Below are positions 53,682-61,506 of a DNA stretch of 64,000 nt, in pieces. Numbering within the stretch: the first letter of the stretch is position 1; the number at the start of each line of letters is the position of its first letter. The position numbers and the translations under genes are program-made. The notes below the pieces were generated by a model that made no database searches, was not told the origin of the DNA, and was given only the letters and a program-made list of their open reading frames with translations. The stretch is from Actibacterium pelagium (GTDB lineage: Bacteria > Pseudomonadota > Alphaproteobacteria > Rhodobacterales > Rhodobacteraceae), in NCBI RefSeq assembly GCF_002285415.1, contig NZ_NSBU01000004.1, positions 620,001 through 684,000 on the forward strand, given 5' to 3'.

Positions 53682-53737
53682 GTCAATATCGTTTCAAGTG
53701 AAACGAAAGTCAATATCATTTCGATCGAAACGAAATC
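53682..53737. promoter_or_regulatory. Two direct-repeat operators before MBL and MarR genes
   Basis: Two near-identical copies offset by 27 bp, each starting GTCAATATC, carry the palindromes TTTCAAGTGAAA (53692-53703) and TTTCGATCGAAA (53719-53730). They lie between the divergent MBL and MarR genes, as expected for MarR autoregulation. The first copy matches the TRAP-operon palindrome at 41526-41537. Confidence 0.75.
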
Positions 53738-53754
53738 GGGAAGACGGATTTGCC

Positions 53755-54234
53755 ATGAAGAGCAATGACTTCAATTTATCACATTTTCTTCCCTACCGGC
53801 TGGCCGTGTTGTCAGAGCGTGTCAGCAAGCGGCTGTCCTCGGAATATTCCGAACAGTTCGGGCTGACGACCCCGGAATGGCGGGTCATGGCCCATCTGTC
53901 GCGAAGTGAAAAAGTTTCGGTGCGTGAAATTCACACCAACGCCAATCTTGAAAAGCCCAGGGTCAGCCGCGCCGTTGCCAAACTGGAAAAAGCCGGGCTT
54001 GTCACAAAGTCCGTCAACGAAGGTGATCACCGCCTGATCGAAGTGTCATTGACCCCCGAAGGGTGGAAGGTTCTCAACCAGTTTTTGCCAAATGCTCTGG
54101 AGTTGGAGAATTCACTGCTGGGGACCTTTTCGTCAGAGGAAGTCGATCAGTTCTATGACATGATTGAACGTCTGCATGCGGTGCTGGACGAAGATCCCAA
54201 AGCCGCACCCCGTCCGAAAATGGACAAGGTCTAA
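53755..54234 (+). CDS. MarR-family transcriptional regulator
   Basis: A 159-aa MarR protein. The winged helix has FGLTTPEWRVMAHLSRSEKVSVREIHTNANLEKPRVSRAVAKLEKAGLVTKSVNEGDHRLIEVSLTPEG. It is divergent from the homogentisate-block operon, with two TTTCnnnnGAAA repeats between. ATG 53755 is preferred over the longer frame, which would run through those operators. It probably represses the operon and the TRAP genes at 41450 until an aromatic ligand binds. An AGGCCCG/CGGGCCT hairpin follows its stop. Confidence 0.85.
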   Translation: MKSNDFNLSHFLPYRLAVLSERVSKRLSSEYSEQFGLTTPEWRVMAHLSRSEKVSVREIHTNANLEKPRVSRAVAKLEKAGLVTKSVNEGDHRLIEVSLTPEGWKVLNQFLPNALELENSLLGTFSSEEVDQFYDMIERLHAVLDEDPKAAPRPKMDKV

Positions 54235-54237
54235 GGC

Positions 54238-54264
54238 AGGCCCGAAGCGGTTTCCAACGGGCCT
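54238..54264. terminator. Weak hairpin between MarR gene and paa operon end
   Basis: AGGCCCG (54238-54244) and CGGGCCT (54258-54264) form a 7-bp stem with a 13-nt loop. No T-run follows on either strand. It separates two converging transcripts. Confidence 0.4.
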
Positions 54265-54284
54265 ACCTAGGTTCATAAAGGCGT

Positions 54285-55043
54285 TTAGCCAGCCGTCAGC
54301 CCCAGCTTTTCGACTATCGCCGTCGTCTCCGCGCTCCAACGCGCGCGCAGTTCCTGGCTGTCGGTGCGGCGCAGGCCCAAGGTCTTCAGAGCCTTCAGAC
54401 GATCCGCGTCGCTGCTGCCGAACGACGCCGCTACGCGCGGCCACCAATAATCGACAGAGGTCTGAACAGAGGCTTTGTCTTCCGCTTCCAACAGTTTGAT
54501 CAGACCCTCTTCGGCCAGCTCGGCATGTCGCGCTTCAACCGGGGCAATGGCGCGGAACGCTTCTGCCAAGGGTTGGTAAGAGACCATGCTGAACTCTGCC
54601 AATTGTACGGCCACGGCGCGCCCCATCAGCAGGTTCATGACCACCGCGTCGGCCCAGCCCTGCAGCGGGTAGTTAAACACCGCCAGACGCATGTCGTGCT
54701 CGCTGCGCGAAGCGCCGATGTCGGCATCACGGTCTAGGCGCGCAGACCACGGGTGGTGGTTAGCGTAACGCGCGGTGTTAGCGCCGAATTCGCCCATGAT
54801 GGACAGAACGCGGTCGGCGTTGTCGGTCTTTTCCAGCACGATCTTGGCGGCGGCGATCCGCTCTTTGATGCCGGGGCCTTGGTTGATGATGTCTGCGAAC
54901 CCGGCGGCACCCGCCAGTTCGCTGTCCACGAAAGTGGCCATCAGTTTCATCAGCTCAGCACGATAGCGCGGCGGAACGTTCGACGGGTTGGTCAGTACGC
55001 CGCCTTGGGCAAGATAGCTTTCGATGCTCATATCTTCAGGCAT
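54285..55043 (-). CDS. Phenylacetic-acid catabolic ferritin-like protein (PaaA/PaaC-like)
   Basis: A 252-aa helical protein similar in layout to the diiron-oxygenase subunits of the Paa complex. ARHAELAEEGLIKLL near residue 170 looks like the second half of an ExxH diiron site, and SRSEHDMRLAVFNYPLQGW lies near residue 110. It is not PaaA or PaaC, which are both present in the operon, so it is an extra copy or a related oxygenase subunit. The ATG follows AAGGGGAAG. It is the last gene of the paa operon, 11 bases behind paaE. Metal-site integrity was not established. Confidence 0.75.
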   Translation of the reverse strand: MPEDMSIESYLAQGGVLTNPSNVPPRYRAELMKLMATFVDSELAGAAGFADIINQGPGIKERIAAAKIVLEKTDNADRVLSIMGEFGANTARYANHHPWSARLDRDADIGASRSEHDMRLAVFNYPLQGWADAVVMNLLMGRAVAVQLAEFSMVSYQPLAEAFRAIAPVEARHAELAEEGLIKLLEAEDKASVQTSVDYWWPRVAASFGSSDADRLKALKTLGLRRTDSQELRARWSAETTAIVEKLGLTAG

Positions 55044-55054
55044 GATCTTCCCCT

Positions 55055-56131
55055 TTATTGGTCAAAGTCGACAACAACGTTGTCGGTCAGCGGGAAGGAT
55101 TGGCAGGACAGGACATAACCTTTCTCGACCTCGTAATCCTCTAGTGCGTGGTTGGTGACCATCTCGACTTCGCCTTCCAGAACTTTACAGCGGCAGGTCG
55201 AGCAAACCCCGGCCTTACAGGCGTAAGGCGCGTCCATCGCGTTGTCCAAGGCGGCATCCAGAATGGTGGTGTCCTTGGGCATTTCGATGGTCTGGGTGGC
55301 CCCGTCCAGCGTGATCGAGGCTTTGGCCTGATTGGCGCTGCTGGCAGCATCCTTGCTGACAACCTTGCGTTTCAGTCGGCCGGGTTGCGCGCTGGCGAAC
55401 AGCTCGAATTTGATCTGGTTGTCGGTCAGCCCATGATCGCGCAGGGCCTTGGCAATGCCCAGCATCATCGGCTCTGGTCCGCAGATAAAGGCGGTGTCGA
55501 CGTTTTCGATGTCGATCCAGCCGGTCTTGAACAGATCGGCGCATTTTTCCTCGGTCACCAGACCGGTGAACAGGTCGATCTCTTGCGCGTCGCTTTCCAG
55601 AACATGGATGACGTTGAAGCGACCCATATAGGTGTTCTTCAGGTCTTCCAGCTCTTCGCGGAACATGATCGTGTTCACGCCCTTGTTGGCATAAACCAGC
55701 GTGAATGTAGACCCCGGCTCGCGCGCCAGCGTCGTCTTCAGGATCGACAGGACGGGCGTGATACCAGACCCACCAGCAAAGCCGAGGTACTGCTTCTCAT
55801 TCGCAGCATTCAGTTCGGTAAAGAAACCACCCATCGGCGGCATGGCCTGAACCGTATCGCCGACCTTCAGGTCTTCGTTCGCCCAGGTCGAAAACGCACC
55901 GCCATCGACGCGCTTGATGCCAACCTGCAGGATGCCTTCATCCTTGCCCGCGCAGATCGAATAGGATCGGCGCAGTTCCTCACCTTCAAAGTCCTGACGG
56001 AAGGTCAGGTACTGGCCTTGGGTGAAGTCAAATTCCTCGGCCGCGCCATTGACGGGCTTCAGGGTCACGACAACAGCGTCGCGGATGGTCTTGTGGATGT
56101 CAGTGACTTCCAGATCGTGAAAGCGCGCCAT
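55055..56131 (-). CDS. paaE: 1,2-phenylacetyl-CoA epoxidase, reductase subunit
   Basis: A 358-aa electron-transfer protein. An N-terminal ferredoxin-reductase module (1 to about 240) has RRSYSICAG and GGSGITPVLSILKTTL. The C-terminal 2Fe-2S ferredoxin domain has CKAGVCSTCRCKVLEGEV and a later Cys in SCQSFP. It passes electrons from NADPH to the PaaA diiron site. AGGA precedes the ATG. It ends 11 bases before the ferritin-like gene. Confidence 0.95.
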   Translation of the reverse strand: MARFHDLEVTDIHKTIRDAVVVTLKPVNGAAEEFDFTQGQYLTFRQDFEGEELRRSYSICAGKDEGILQVGIKRVDGGAFSTWANEDLKVGDTVQAMPPMGGFFTELNAANEKQYLGFAGGSGITPVLSILKTTLAREPGSTFTLVYANKGVNTIMFREELEDLKNTYMGRFNVIHVLESDAQEIDLFTGLVTEEKCADLFKTGWIDIENVDTAFICGPEPMMLGIAKALRDHGLTDNQIKFELFASAQPGRLKRKVVSKDAASSANQAKASITLDGATQTIEMPKDTTILDAALDNAMDAPYACKAGVCSTCRCKVLEGEVEMVTNHALEDYEVEKGYVLSCQSFPLTDNVVVDFDQ

Positions 56132-56143
56132 GGGTTTCCTCCC

Positions 56144-56605
56144 TCAGATGCACTTGAAGTAATCAAACGGTTCCAGACAGTCCTTGCACCGCCACTGCGC
56201 CTTGCAGGGGGTCGAGCCGAACTGGCTGAGCTTTTCCAGATGGGTGCCGCCGCAGCGCGGACAGCGCTCTGGCCCGCCCGCCGGTTGCGGCGGGGCGATG
56301 CCGTATTCTTCCAGCCGCGCGCGCCCCTTTTCGGACAGCCAGTCGGTGGTCCATGCAGGCGACAATTGGCGGCGCAGTTCCAGCTTCTCGATACCTTTCT
56401 CGCGCAGGGCGGTTTCGATATCGAGGTTGATGATGCTGGTCGCAGGGCAGCCCGAATAGGTTGGCGTGACGGTGACGATCAGCTGATCGTCCTCCCAGTT
56501 CACGCCCCGGATGATCCCAAGATCTACCAAAGAGATCACGGGGATTTCCGGGTCGGGAACGGTGTCCAGCCATTCCCAAACCTGATCGACAGAGGGCTGC
56601 GCCAT
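56144..56605 (-). CDS. paaD: Phenylacetate-CoA oxygenase assembly protein PaaD
   Basis: A 153-aa protein with an N-terminal MIP18/DUF59-like part (VWEWLDTVPDPEIPVISLVDLGIIRGV) and a C-terminal zinc-ribbon-like Cys-rich region (CPRCGGTH, CKAQWRCKDCLEPF, then KCI). PaaD is needed to assemble or maintain the epoxidase metal centres. ATG 56605 is 5 bases past the paaC stop; the frame extends further upstream but overlaps paaC. It lies between paaC and paaE as in other Paa operons. Confidence 0.92.
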   Translation of the reverse strand: MAQPSVDQVWEWLDTVPDPEIPVISLVDLGIIRGVNWEDDQLIVTVTPTYSGCPATSIINLDIETALREKGIEKLELRRQLSPAWTTDWLSEKGRARLEEYGIAPPQPAGGPERCPRCGGTHLEKLSQFGSTPCKAQWRCKDCLEPFDYFKCI

Positions 56606-56610
56606 GACCG

Positions 56611-57378
56611 TCACCACTGGCAACCGGGATAGGCGCGGGGCAACCACTGCATCGTGGCCAGCAGGTGACCCAGATGCTCGGTATGCATGTAACCAGTGCG
56701 GCCACCCTTATGCGCAAAGCGGCTTTCGGGGATGGTCAGCGTGGCGTCCGACAGGATCTTGCACACCAGCGCATCATAGTCTTCGCGCAAGGACGCCGGA
56801 TCGACCGAGATACCGGCCGCAGCCATCGCATCATCCACGTCATCGCTTTCGAACATCTCGCCGACATAGGGCCACAGATAGTCCAGCGCCGCCTGCATAC
56901 GGCTATGGCTTTCCTCGGTCCCGTCCCCTAGGCCAACCACCGTGTCGGCAGAGCGTTCAAGGTGATAGGCGACCTCTTTACTGGCTTTCTCGGCGATCTC
57001 GGCCACGGTCTTGTCCGAGGACTTCATCAACCGGCCCAACATGATCGAGTGCCATGCGTCGAACAGGAACTGGCGCATCAGGGTCTGGCCAAAGTCGCCA
57101 TTCGGCATCTCGACCAGCAGCACGTTGCGGAAGTCCCATGCGTCGCGCAAAAAGGCGATGTCATCGGCGGTTTTACCTTCGCCCTGAACCTCGGCGGCAT
57201 AGCCCAGCCACAGCTGCGTTTGGCCGATCAGGTCCAGCGCGGTATTGGCCAGCGCGATGTCTTCTTCCAGTACCGGCGAATGCCCGCACCATTCGGACAC
57301 GCGGTGCCCAAGGATCAAAGTGTTGTCGCCCATGCGCAGCAGGAACTGCAGCAGGGCCTGTTTATCGACCTCTGCCAT
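56611..57378 (-). CDS. paaC: 1,2-phenylacetyl-CoA epoxidase, structural subunit PaaC
   Basis: A 255-aa helical ferritin-like subunit. It begins LLQFLLRMGDNTLILGHRVSEWCGHSPVLEEDIALANTALDLIGQ, a PaaC hallmark, and contains WHSIMLGRLMKSSDKTVAEIAEKASKEVAYHLERSADTV. PaaC pairs with PaaA in the complex but is not the main catalytic subunit. It overlaps paaB by one base (TAATG). Confidence 0.95.
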   Translation of the reverse strand: MAEVDKQALLQFLLRMGDNTLILGHRVSEWCGHSPVLEEDIALANTALDLIGQTQLWLGYAAEVQGEGKTADDIAFLRDAWDFRNVLLVEMPNGDFGQTLMRQFLFDAWHSIMLGRLMKSSDKTVAEIAEKASKEVAYHLERSADTVVGLGDGTEESHSRMQAALDYLWPYVGEMFESDDVDDAMAAAGISVDPASLREDYDALVCKILSDATLTIPESRFAHKGGRTGYMHTEHLGHLLATMQWLPRAYPGCQW

Positions 57379-57662
57379 TACATGTGCCCCACTTCTTCGG
57401 GAATGTCATAGAAGGTCGGGTGGCGGTAAACCTTGCTTTCCGACGGCTCGAACAGCGGGCCTTTTTCGCCCGGGGCCGTTGCCGTGATGTGCTTGGCTTC
57501 AACAACCCAGATCGACACGCCTTCGTTGCGGCGAGTGTAAACGTCGCGCGCGTTCTTGACGGCCATTTCCGCGTCAGGGGCGTGCAAGGAACCTACGTGA
57601 CGGTGGCTTAGGCCATGCTGACCGCGGATGAAGATTTCCCAAAGGGGCCATTCGTTTTTCAT
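57378..57662 (-). CDS. paaB: 1,2-phenylacetyl-CoA epoxidase, subunit PaaB
   Basis: A 94-aa PaaB protein: EWPLWEIFIRGQHGLSHRHVGSLHAPDAEMAVKNARDVYTRRNEGVSIWVV. PaaB bridges two PaaAC units in the complex. AGGAG precedes the ATG. It lies between paaA and paaC. Confidence 0.96.
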   Translation of the reverse strand: MKNEWPLWEIFIRGQHGLSHRHVGSLHAPDAEMAVKNARDVYTRRNEGVSIWVVEAKHITATAPGEKGPLFEPSESKVYRHPTFYDIPEEVGHM

Positions 57663-57677
57663 AGCGGATACTCCTGA

Positions 57678-58670
57678 TTACTCTGCCGCGTGCTTGCGGG
57701 CGGCTTTCTTGCGGGCGTGTTCCAGCAACCCGTCGCGAACCCACTCGCCGTCGTCCCACGCTTTGTTGCGGGCGGCCAAACGGTCGACGTTGCAGGGGCC
57801 GTTGCCCTTGATGACGTTGAAGAACTCCGACCAGTCGGGGTCAGTGTAGTCATAGTGGCCACGTTCCTCGTTCCACTTGATGCCGGGATCGGGCAGGTCG
57901 AGGCCAAGGAACTCGATCTGCGGCACCGTCTGGTCGACGAATTTCTGACGCAGCTCGTCATTGGTGTTGATCTTGATCTTCCACGCCATCGACTGGGCCG
58001 AATGGACAGAGTCCTTGTCCGAGGGACCAAACATCATCAAGGATGGGAACCACAGGCGGTTCAGCGCGTCCTGCGCCATCTTCTTTTGTTCCGGCGAGCC
58101 TTCGGCCATCTTGCGAATGGCGTCATAGCCCTGACGCTGGTGGAAACTTTCTTCCTTACAGATGCGGATCATGGCACGCGAATACGGGCCGTACGAGGTC
58201 CGCTGTAGCGGCACCTGGTTCATGATCGCCGCACCGTCAACCAGCCAGCCAACCGCACCGATATCGGCCCAGTTCAAGGTGGGGTAGTTGAAGATCGACG
58301 AGTATTTCATGCGGCCGTCCAGCAGCATCTCGGTGATCTCGTCGCGGGTCACGCCAAGAGTTTCCGCCGCGCAGTACAGGTAAAGACCGTGACCGGCTTC
58401 GTCCTGAACCTTGGCCAGAAGGATCGCTTTACGTTCCAGCGTAGGCGCGCGGGTGATCCAGTTGCCCTCGGGCAGCTGGCCCACGATTTCAGAGTGCGCG
58501 TGCTGGCCGATCTGACGGATCAACGTTGCGCGATAGTCATCGGGCATCCAGTCTTTGGGCTCGATCTTGATATCGCGATCGATCTTGTCCTGAAATTCGC
58601 GTTCCTGATCCGTCATCTCCTCTTGGGATTTGACGCCCGTTCCGGCGGTTTTCACAAGTTGTGCATACAT
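57678..58670 (-). CDS. paaA: 1,2-phenylacetyl-CoA epoxidase, catalytic subunit PaaA
   Basis: A 330-aa diiron oxygenase subunit that epoxidises the ring of phenylacetyl-CoA. [18 protein letters not shown] and [16 protein letters not shown] provide diiron ligand Glu and His residues. The length is close to E. coli PaaA (309) with a basic Lys/Ala tail. AGGAG lies before the ATG. It follows paaJ by 14 bases. Confidence 0.96.
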   Translation of the reverse strand: MYAQLVKTAGTGVKSQEEMTDQEREFQDKIDRDIKIEPKDWMPDDYRATLIRQIGQHAHSEIVGQLPEGNWITRAPTLERKAILLAKVQDEAGHGLYLYCAAETLGVTRDEITEMLLDGRMKYSSIFNYPTLNWADIGAVGWLVDGAAIMNQVPLQRTSYGPYSRAMIRICKEESFHQRQGYDAIRKMAEGSPEQKKMAQDALNRLWFPSLMMFGPSDKDSVHSAQSMAWKIKINTNDELRQKFVDQTVPQIEFLGLDLPDPGIKWNEERGHYDYTDPDWSEFFNVIKGNGPCNVDRLAARNKAWDDGEWVRDGLLEHARKKAARKHAAE

Positions 58671-58684
58671 CTGGGGCTCCTCCC

Positions 58685-59887
58685 TTAGACGCGTTCAAGG
58701 ATCAGGGCTGCGCCCTGTCCCACTCCAACGCACATGGTGCACAGCGCATAGCGCCCGCCGGTACGTTGCAATTGATAAGCTGCCGTCAGAACAAGGCGCG
58801 CGCCAGACATGCCCAAGGGGTGTCCCATTGCGATGGCACCGCCGTTCGCATTCACATGCGGTGCATCGTCGGCCACGCCAAGTTCGCGCAGGGTGGCAAG
58901 CCCCTGAGACGCGAAAGCCTCGTTCAATTCTATCACATCCATCTGGTCGATGGTCAGGCCCGCGCGGTCCAGCACTTTGCGGCTGGCCGGAACTGGGCCG
59001 ATCCCCATGACACGCGGCGCAACACCTGCCGCCGACATGCCCACAACGCGGGCCATCGGTTTCAGGTTGTTCTTGTTCGCAGCGGCCTCACTCGCAAGCA
59101 GGATCGCAGCGGCCCCGTCGTTCACACCCGAAGCATTGCCCGCAGTGACCGACAGGTCAGGGCCATTTACGCCCTTAAGTTTGGCCAGTTTCGCGGCATC
59201 GGTGCCGGGGCGCGGATGCTCGTCGGTGTCGACGATGATCGGCTCGCCCTTGCGCTGCGGGACGGATACCGGGGTGATCTCGTCCTTGAAAATGCCCGCC
59301 TCATTCGCGGCTTGCCAACGTGCCTGACTGCGTGCTGCAAATTCGTCCTGATCTTCGCGGCTGACGTTATAGTCTGCGGCCACGTTGTCGGCGGTCTGCG
59401 GCATGGAATCCACACCGTACATTTCTTTCATCTTCGGATTGATGAAGCGCCAGCCAATTGTCGTGTCATAAACCGCGTTGGCGCGGGTAAAGGCGCTGGT
59501 CGCCTTGGGCATCACGAAGGGGGCGCGGCTCATGCTTTCGACGCCGCCAGCAATCGCCATGTCATAGTCGCCAGCCTTGATGCCGCGAGAAGCCATGCCA
59601 ACGGCATCCATGCCACTGGCGCAAAGGCGGTTCACTGTGGTGCCCGGCACGTCAATCGGCAGACCCGCCAAAAGCGCGGCCATGCGCGCGACGTTGCGGT
59701 TGCTTTCGCCCGCTTGGTTGGCATCGCCATAGATCACATCGTCGATGCTGGCCCAATCGACCTGCGGGTTTCGCTCAACCAGTGCGGCAATCGGTGCAGC
59801 GGCCAGATCATCGGTCCGGACCGAGGACAAAGCCCCGCCATACCGTCCAATTGGGGTGCGCGTCGCGTCGCAAATGAATGCGTCCAT
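58685..59887 (-). CDS. paaJ: 3-oxoadipyl-CoA thiolase
   Basis: A 400-aa thiolase. The acylated Cys is in [16 protein letters not shown] (about residue 90); [17 protein letters not shown] and [16 protein letters not shown] give the other catalytic His and Cys. It cleaves 3-oxoadipyl-CoA to acetyl-CoA and succinyl-CoA, and also the earlier 3-oxo-5,6-dehydrosuberyl-CoA step. ATG 59887 is preferred to TTG 59890. It leads the paaJABCDE operon, with an ACCGTATGGT operator in front. The pcaF name is an alternative. Confidence 0.93.
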   Translation of the reverse strand: MDAFICDATRTPIGRYGGALSSVRTDDLAAAPIAALVERNPQVDWASIDDVIYGDANQAGESNRNVARMAALLAGLPIDVPGTTVNRLCASGMDAVGMASRGIKAGDYDMAIAGGVESMSRAPFVMPKATSAFTRANAVYDTTIGWRFINPKMKEMYGVDSMPQTADNVAADYNVSREDQDEFAARSQARWQAANEAGIFKDEITPVSVPQRKGEPIIVDTDEHPRPGTDAAKLAKLKGVNGPDLSVTAGNASGVNDGAAAILLASEAAANKNNLKPMARVVGMSAAGVAPRVMGIGPVPASRKVLDRAGLTIDQMDVIELNEAFASQGLATLRELGVADDAPHVNANGGAIAMGHPLGMSGARLVLTAAYQLQRTGGRYALCTMCVGVGQGAALILERV

Positions 59888-59924
59888 CAATGGGGTCTCC
59901 TGTTCGCAAATGGTCGAAACACCA

Positions 59925-59934
59925 ACCGTATGGT
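59925..59934. promoter_or_regulatory. TetR-type operator before paaJABCDE
   Basis: ACCGTATGGT inside CCAACCGTATGGTCGGTTATT, 38 bases upstream of the paaJ start, matches the sites at 37272 and 43629. This places the third transcription unit of the paa island under the same likely PaaR control. Confidence 0.6.
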
Positions 59935-59987
59935 CGGTTATTAGGCCGCCATGTGATTCGTGGCAAGTGAAATGTTACACAAATTCC

Positions 59988-60011
59988 ACGTTATGGGTTA
60001 AAATGTAACGT
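59988..60011. promoter_or_regulatory. Candidate operator upstream of second MarR gene
   Basis: ACGTTA (59988-59993) and TAACGT (60006-60011) form a gapped 6-bp inverted repeat with a 12-bp spacer, in an AT-rich stretch. A GTTACA/TGTAAC arm pair lies around it. It is in the divergent region between paaJ and the MarR gene at 60134. Confidence 0.3.
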
Positions 60012-60133
60012 ATTGTCGTGTTGGCCCCGAAACCCAGTTCTCGGAAAACGGGACCGAGGGCATTGCAACTTCAGCTGTAGCTGTGGTTTTGTTCCTGCAA
60101 CCCACAAGCGGCGAAGGGAGCGGGTGTCAGATC

Positions 60134-60595
60134 ATGGTTCTAGAGGGCTTTTTCCCGTATCGCTTCGCGGTTGCTGCGGAACTTTTTTCAGCGCAGTTGA
60201 CCGAAGTTTATGGGCGCGAATTTGGCCTGTCCCGTGAGGAATGGCGCCTGTTGTTCCTGTTGCAGCAAGAGCCCGAAGTTTCTTCTATCGATTTGTCCCG
60301 TCGGGCGACGCTGTCCAAGGTGCAAATCTCTCGGGCCTCGCAAAAGCTAGAAGAAAAAGGCCTTATTTCGCGGCGTGTCGGTGACGAAGACAAACGGCTG
60401 CGCACATATCAGGCGACCGATCAGGGGCGCGCCCTGTTTCAGAAGATTCTGCCGAAGATCGAGGCGCGCGTGGACGGTGTGCTTGGCAAATTGGCGCCCG
60501 AGGATTTCGAAGCCCTGGACCGCGGTATTCGGGCGCTGGTCAATTCTATGATCACCGACAGTTCCGCCCCTATGCGGAAACTGACGGACCCTTAG
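60134..60595 (+). CDS. MarR-family transcriptional regulator (second)
   Basis: A 153-aa MarR protein with the wHTH region SREEWRLLFLLQQEPEVSSIDLSRRATLSKVQISRASQKLEEKGLISRRVGDEDKRLRTYQATDQG. It is divergent from paaJ and convergent with the FAH-family gene. The ATG at 60134 has no strong ribosome-binding site; GTG 60083 is a possible upstream start. Its ligand and targets are unknown; control of paaJ or the FAH gene is possible by position. Confidence 0.82.
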   Translation: MVLEGFFPYRFAVAAELFSAQLTEVYGREFGLSREEWRLLFLLQQEPEVSSIDLSRRATLSKVQISRASQKLEEKGLISRRVGDEDKRLRTYQATDQGRALFQKILPKIEARVDGVLGKLAPEDFEALDRGIRALVNSMITDSSAPMRKLTDP

Positions 60596-60649
60596 GGTCA
60601 ATCCGCCAGAAGCCCGCCCCTGACAGAGGCAGGCGATCGGTTCCCATCC

Positions 60650-61345
60650 TTAATCAGCGGGACCGATTATTGTGGTGATTTCGCCCAGCCCGTCGACCTG
60701 AACAACACATGTATCGCCCGCCACCAGTGCGCTGACACCTGCCGGCGTCCCGGTCATGATCAGATCTCCGGGTTGTAAGGACATGCTGTGGGACAGGATC
60801 GAGATCACTTCCGGGATGGTCCAGATCATCTCTGACAGGTCGCCTTCCTGCCGCAGATCACCATTCACAAGAACCCGGATCGCACCTTGGTCAGGGTGAC
60901 CCACCTGTTCGACCGGATGTAGGGGGCCAATCACTGCAGAGTTGTCAAAGGCCTTGCCCCAGTCCCACGGACGCCCAAGTTTCTTGGCCGCAGACTGAAG
61001 ATCTCGGCGGGTCAGGTCATTGCCAATGCCGTAGCCCCAAACATGGCCAAGGCTGTCCGCTTCAGAGATGTTGCGCCCGCCAACCCCGATTGCGACCACC
61101 AACTCTCCTTCATGCTGCAAGTCTTGGGTCTCTGGTGGATAGGGGATGGTTGCCCCGTCCATGACGACGGCGTCAGCGGGTTTGGTAAAGAAAAACGGCG
61201 GCTCACGATCTGGGTCGCGTCCCATTTCGCGGGCGTGGGCGGCGTAGTTGCGCCCCACGCAAAAGATACGCCGCACGGGAAACCGGTCAGTACTGTCAGC
61301 TACGGCAACGGACGGAGTTGGGGTGGGGTCGATGACGTAGGCCAT
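60650..61345 (-). CDS. Fumarylacetoacetate-hydrolase family protein
   Basis: A 231-aa FAH-superfamily enzyme. The signature CVGRNYAAHAREMGRDPDREPPFFFTKPADAV, the acid pair in LQHEGELVVAIG and the later GDLIMTGTPAGVSAL fit the short acylpyruvase/oxaloacetate-decarboxylase branch rather than true fumarylacetoacetase (fahA is separate at 46911). The active-site metal Glu in HEGELV is present. The ribosome-binding site is weak. Substrate unknown; a beta-diketone or acylpyruvate is likely from the family. Confidence 0.85.
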   Translation of the reverse strand: MAYVIDPTPTPSVAVADSTDRFPVRRIFCVGRNYAAHAREMGRDPDREPPFFFTKPADAVVMDGATIPYPPETQDLQHEGELVVAIGVGGRNISEADSLGHVWGYGIGNDLTRRDLQSAAKKLGRPWDWGKAFDNSAVIGPLHPVEQVGHPDQGAIRVLVNGDLRQEGDLSEMIWTIPEVISILSHSMSLQPGDLIMTGTPAGVSALVAGDTCVVQVDGLGEITTIIGPAD

Positions 61346-61459
61346 TTATTTCTCTCTGTTTTGTATTCAGCCCGGCTGTTCTGCGGGTTCGTTGGTAAAA
61401 CCATAGCAGGTTCAGGCGCAGGGCCAAGAAGGTGCTAAAGGCATTTCATGGGCAAACGA

Positions 61460-61488
61460 AAAAGGGCGGTGCCAAGCACCGCCCTTTT
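61460..61488 (-). terminator. Intrinsic terminator behind infB
   Basis: A perfect 12-bp stem (61460-61471 with 61477-61488, 5-nt loop) lies 18 bases past the infB stop. On the minus strand it is followed by a T-rich run. Confidence 0.92.
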
Positions 61489-61506
61489 GCAATTCTGTAG
61501 TCTGGA

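Noticed and set aside
55148-56632. Long plus-strand open frame (494 codons) opposite paaE/paaD
   Set aside because: It mirrors conserved genes, has no recognisable domain and is of the kind expected from GC-rich antisense codons.
58661-59944. Plus-strand open frame of 427 codons opposite paaJ
   Set aside because: Antisense shadow of the thiolase gene; composition is His/Arg-rich and no family is seen.
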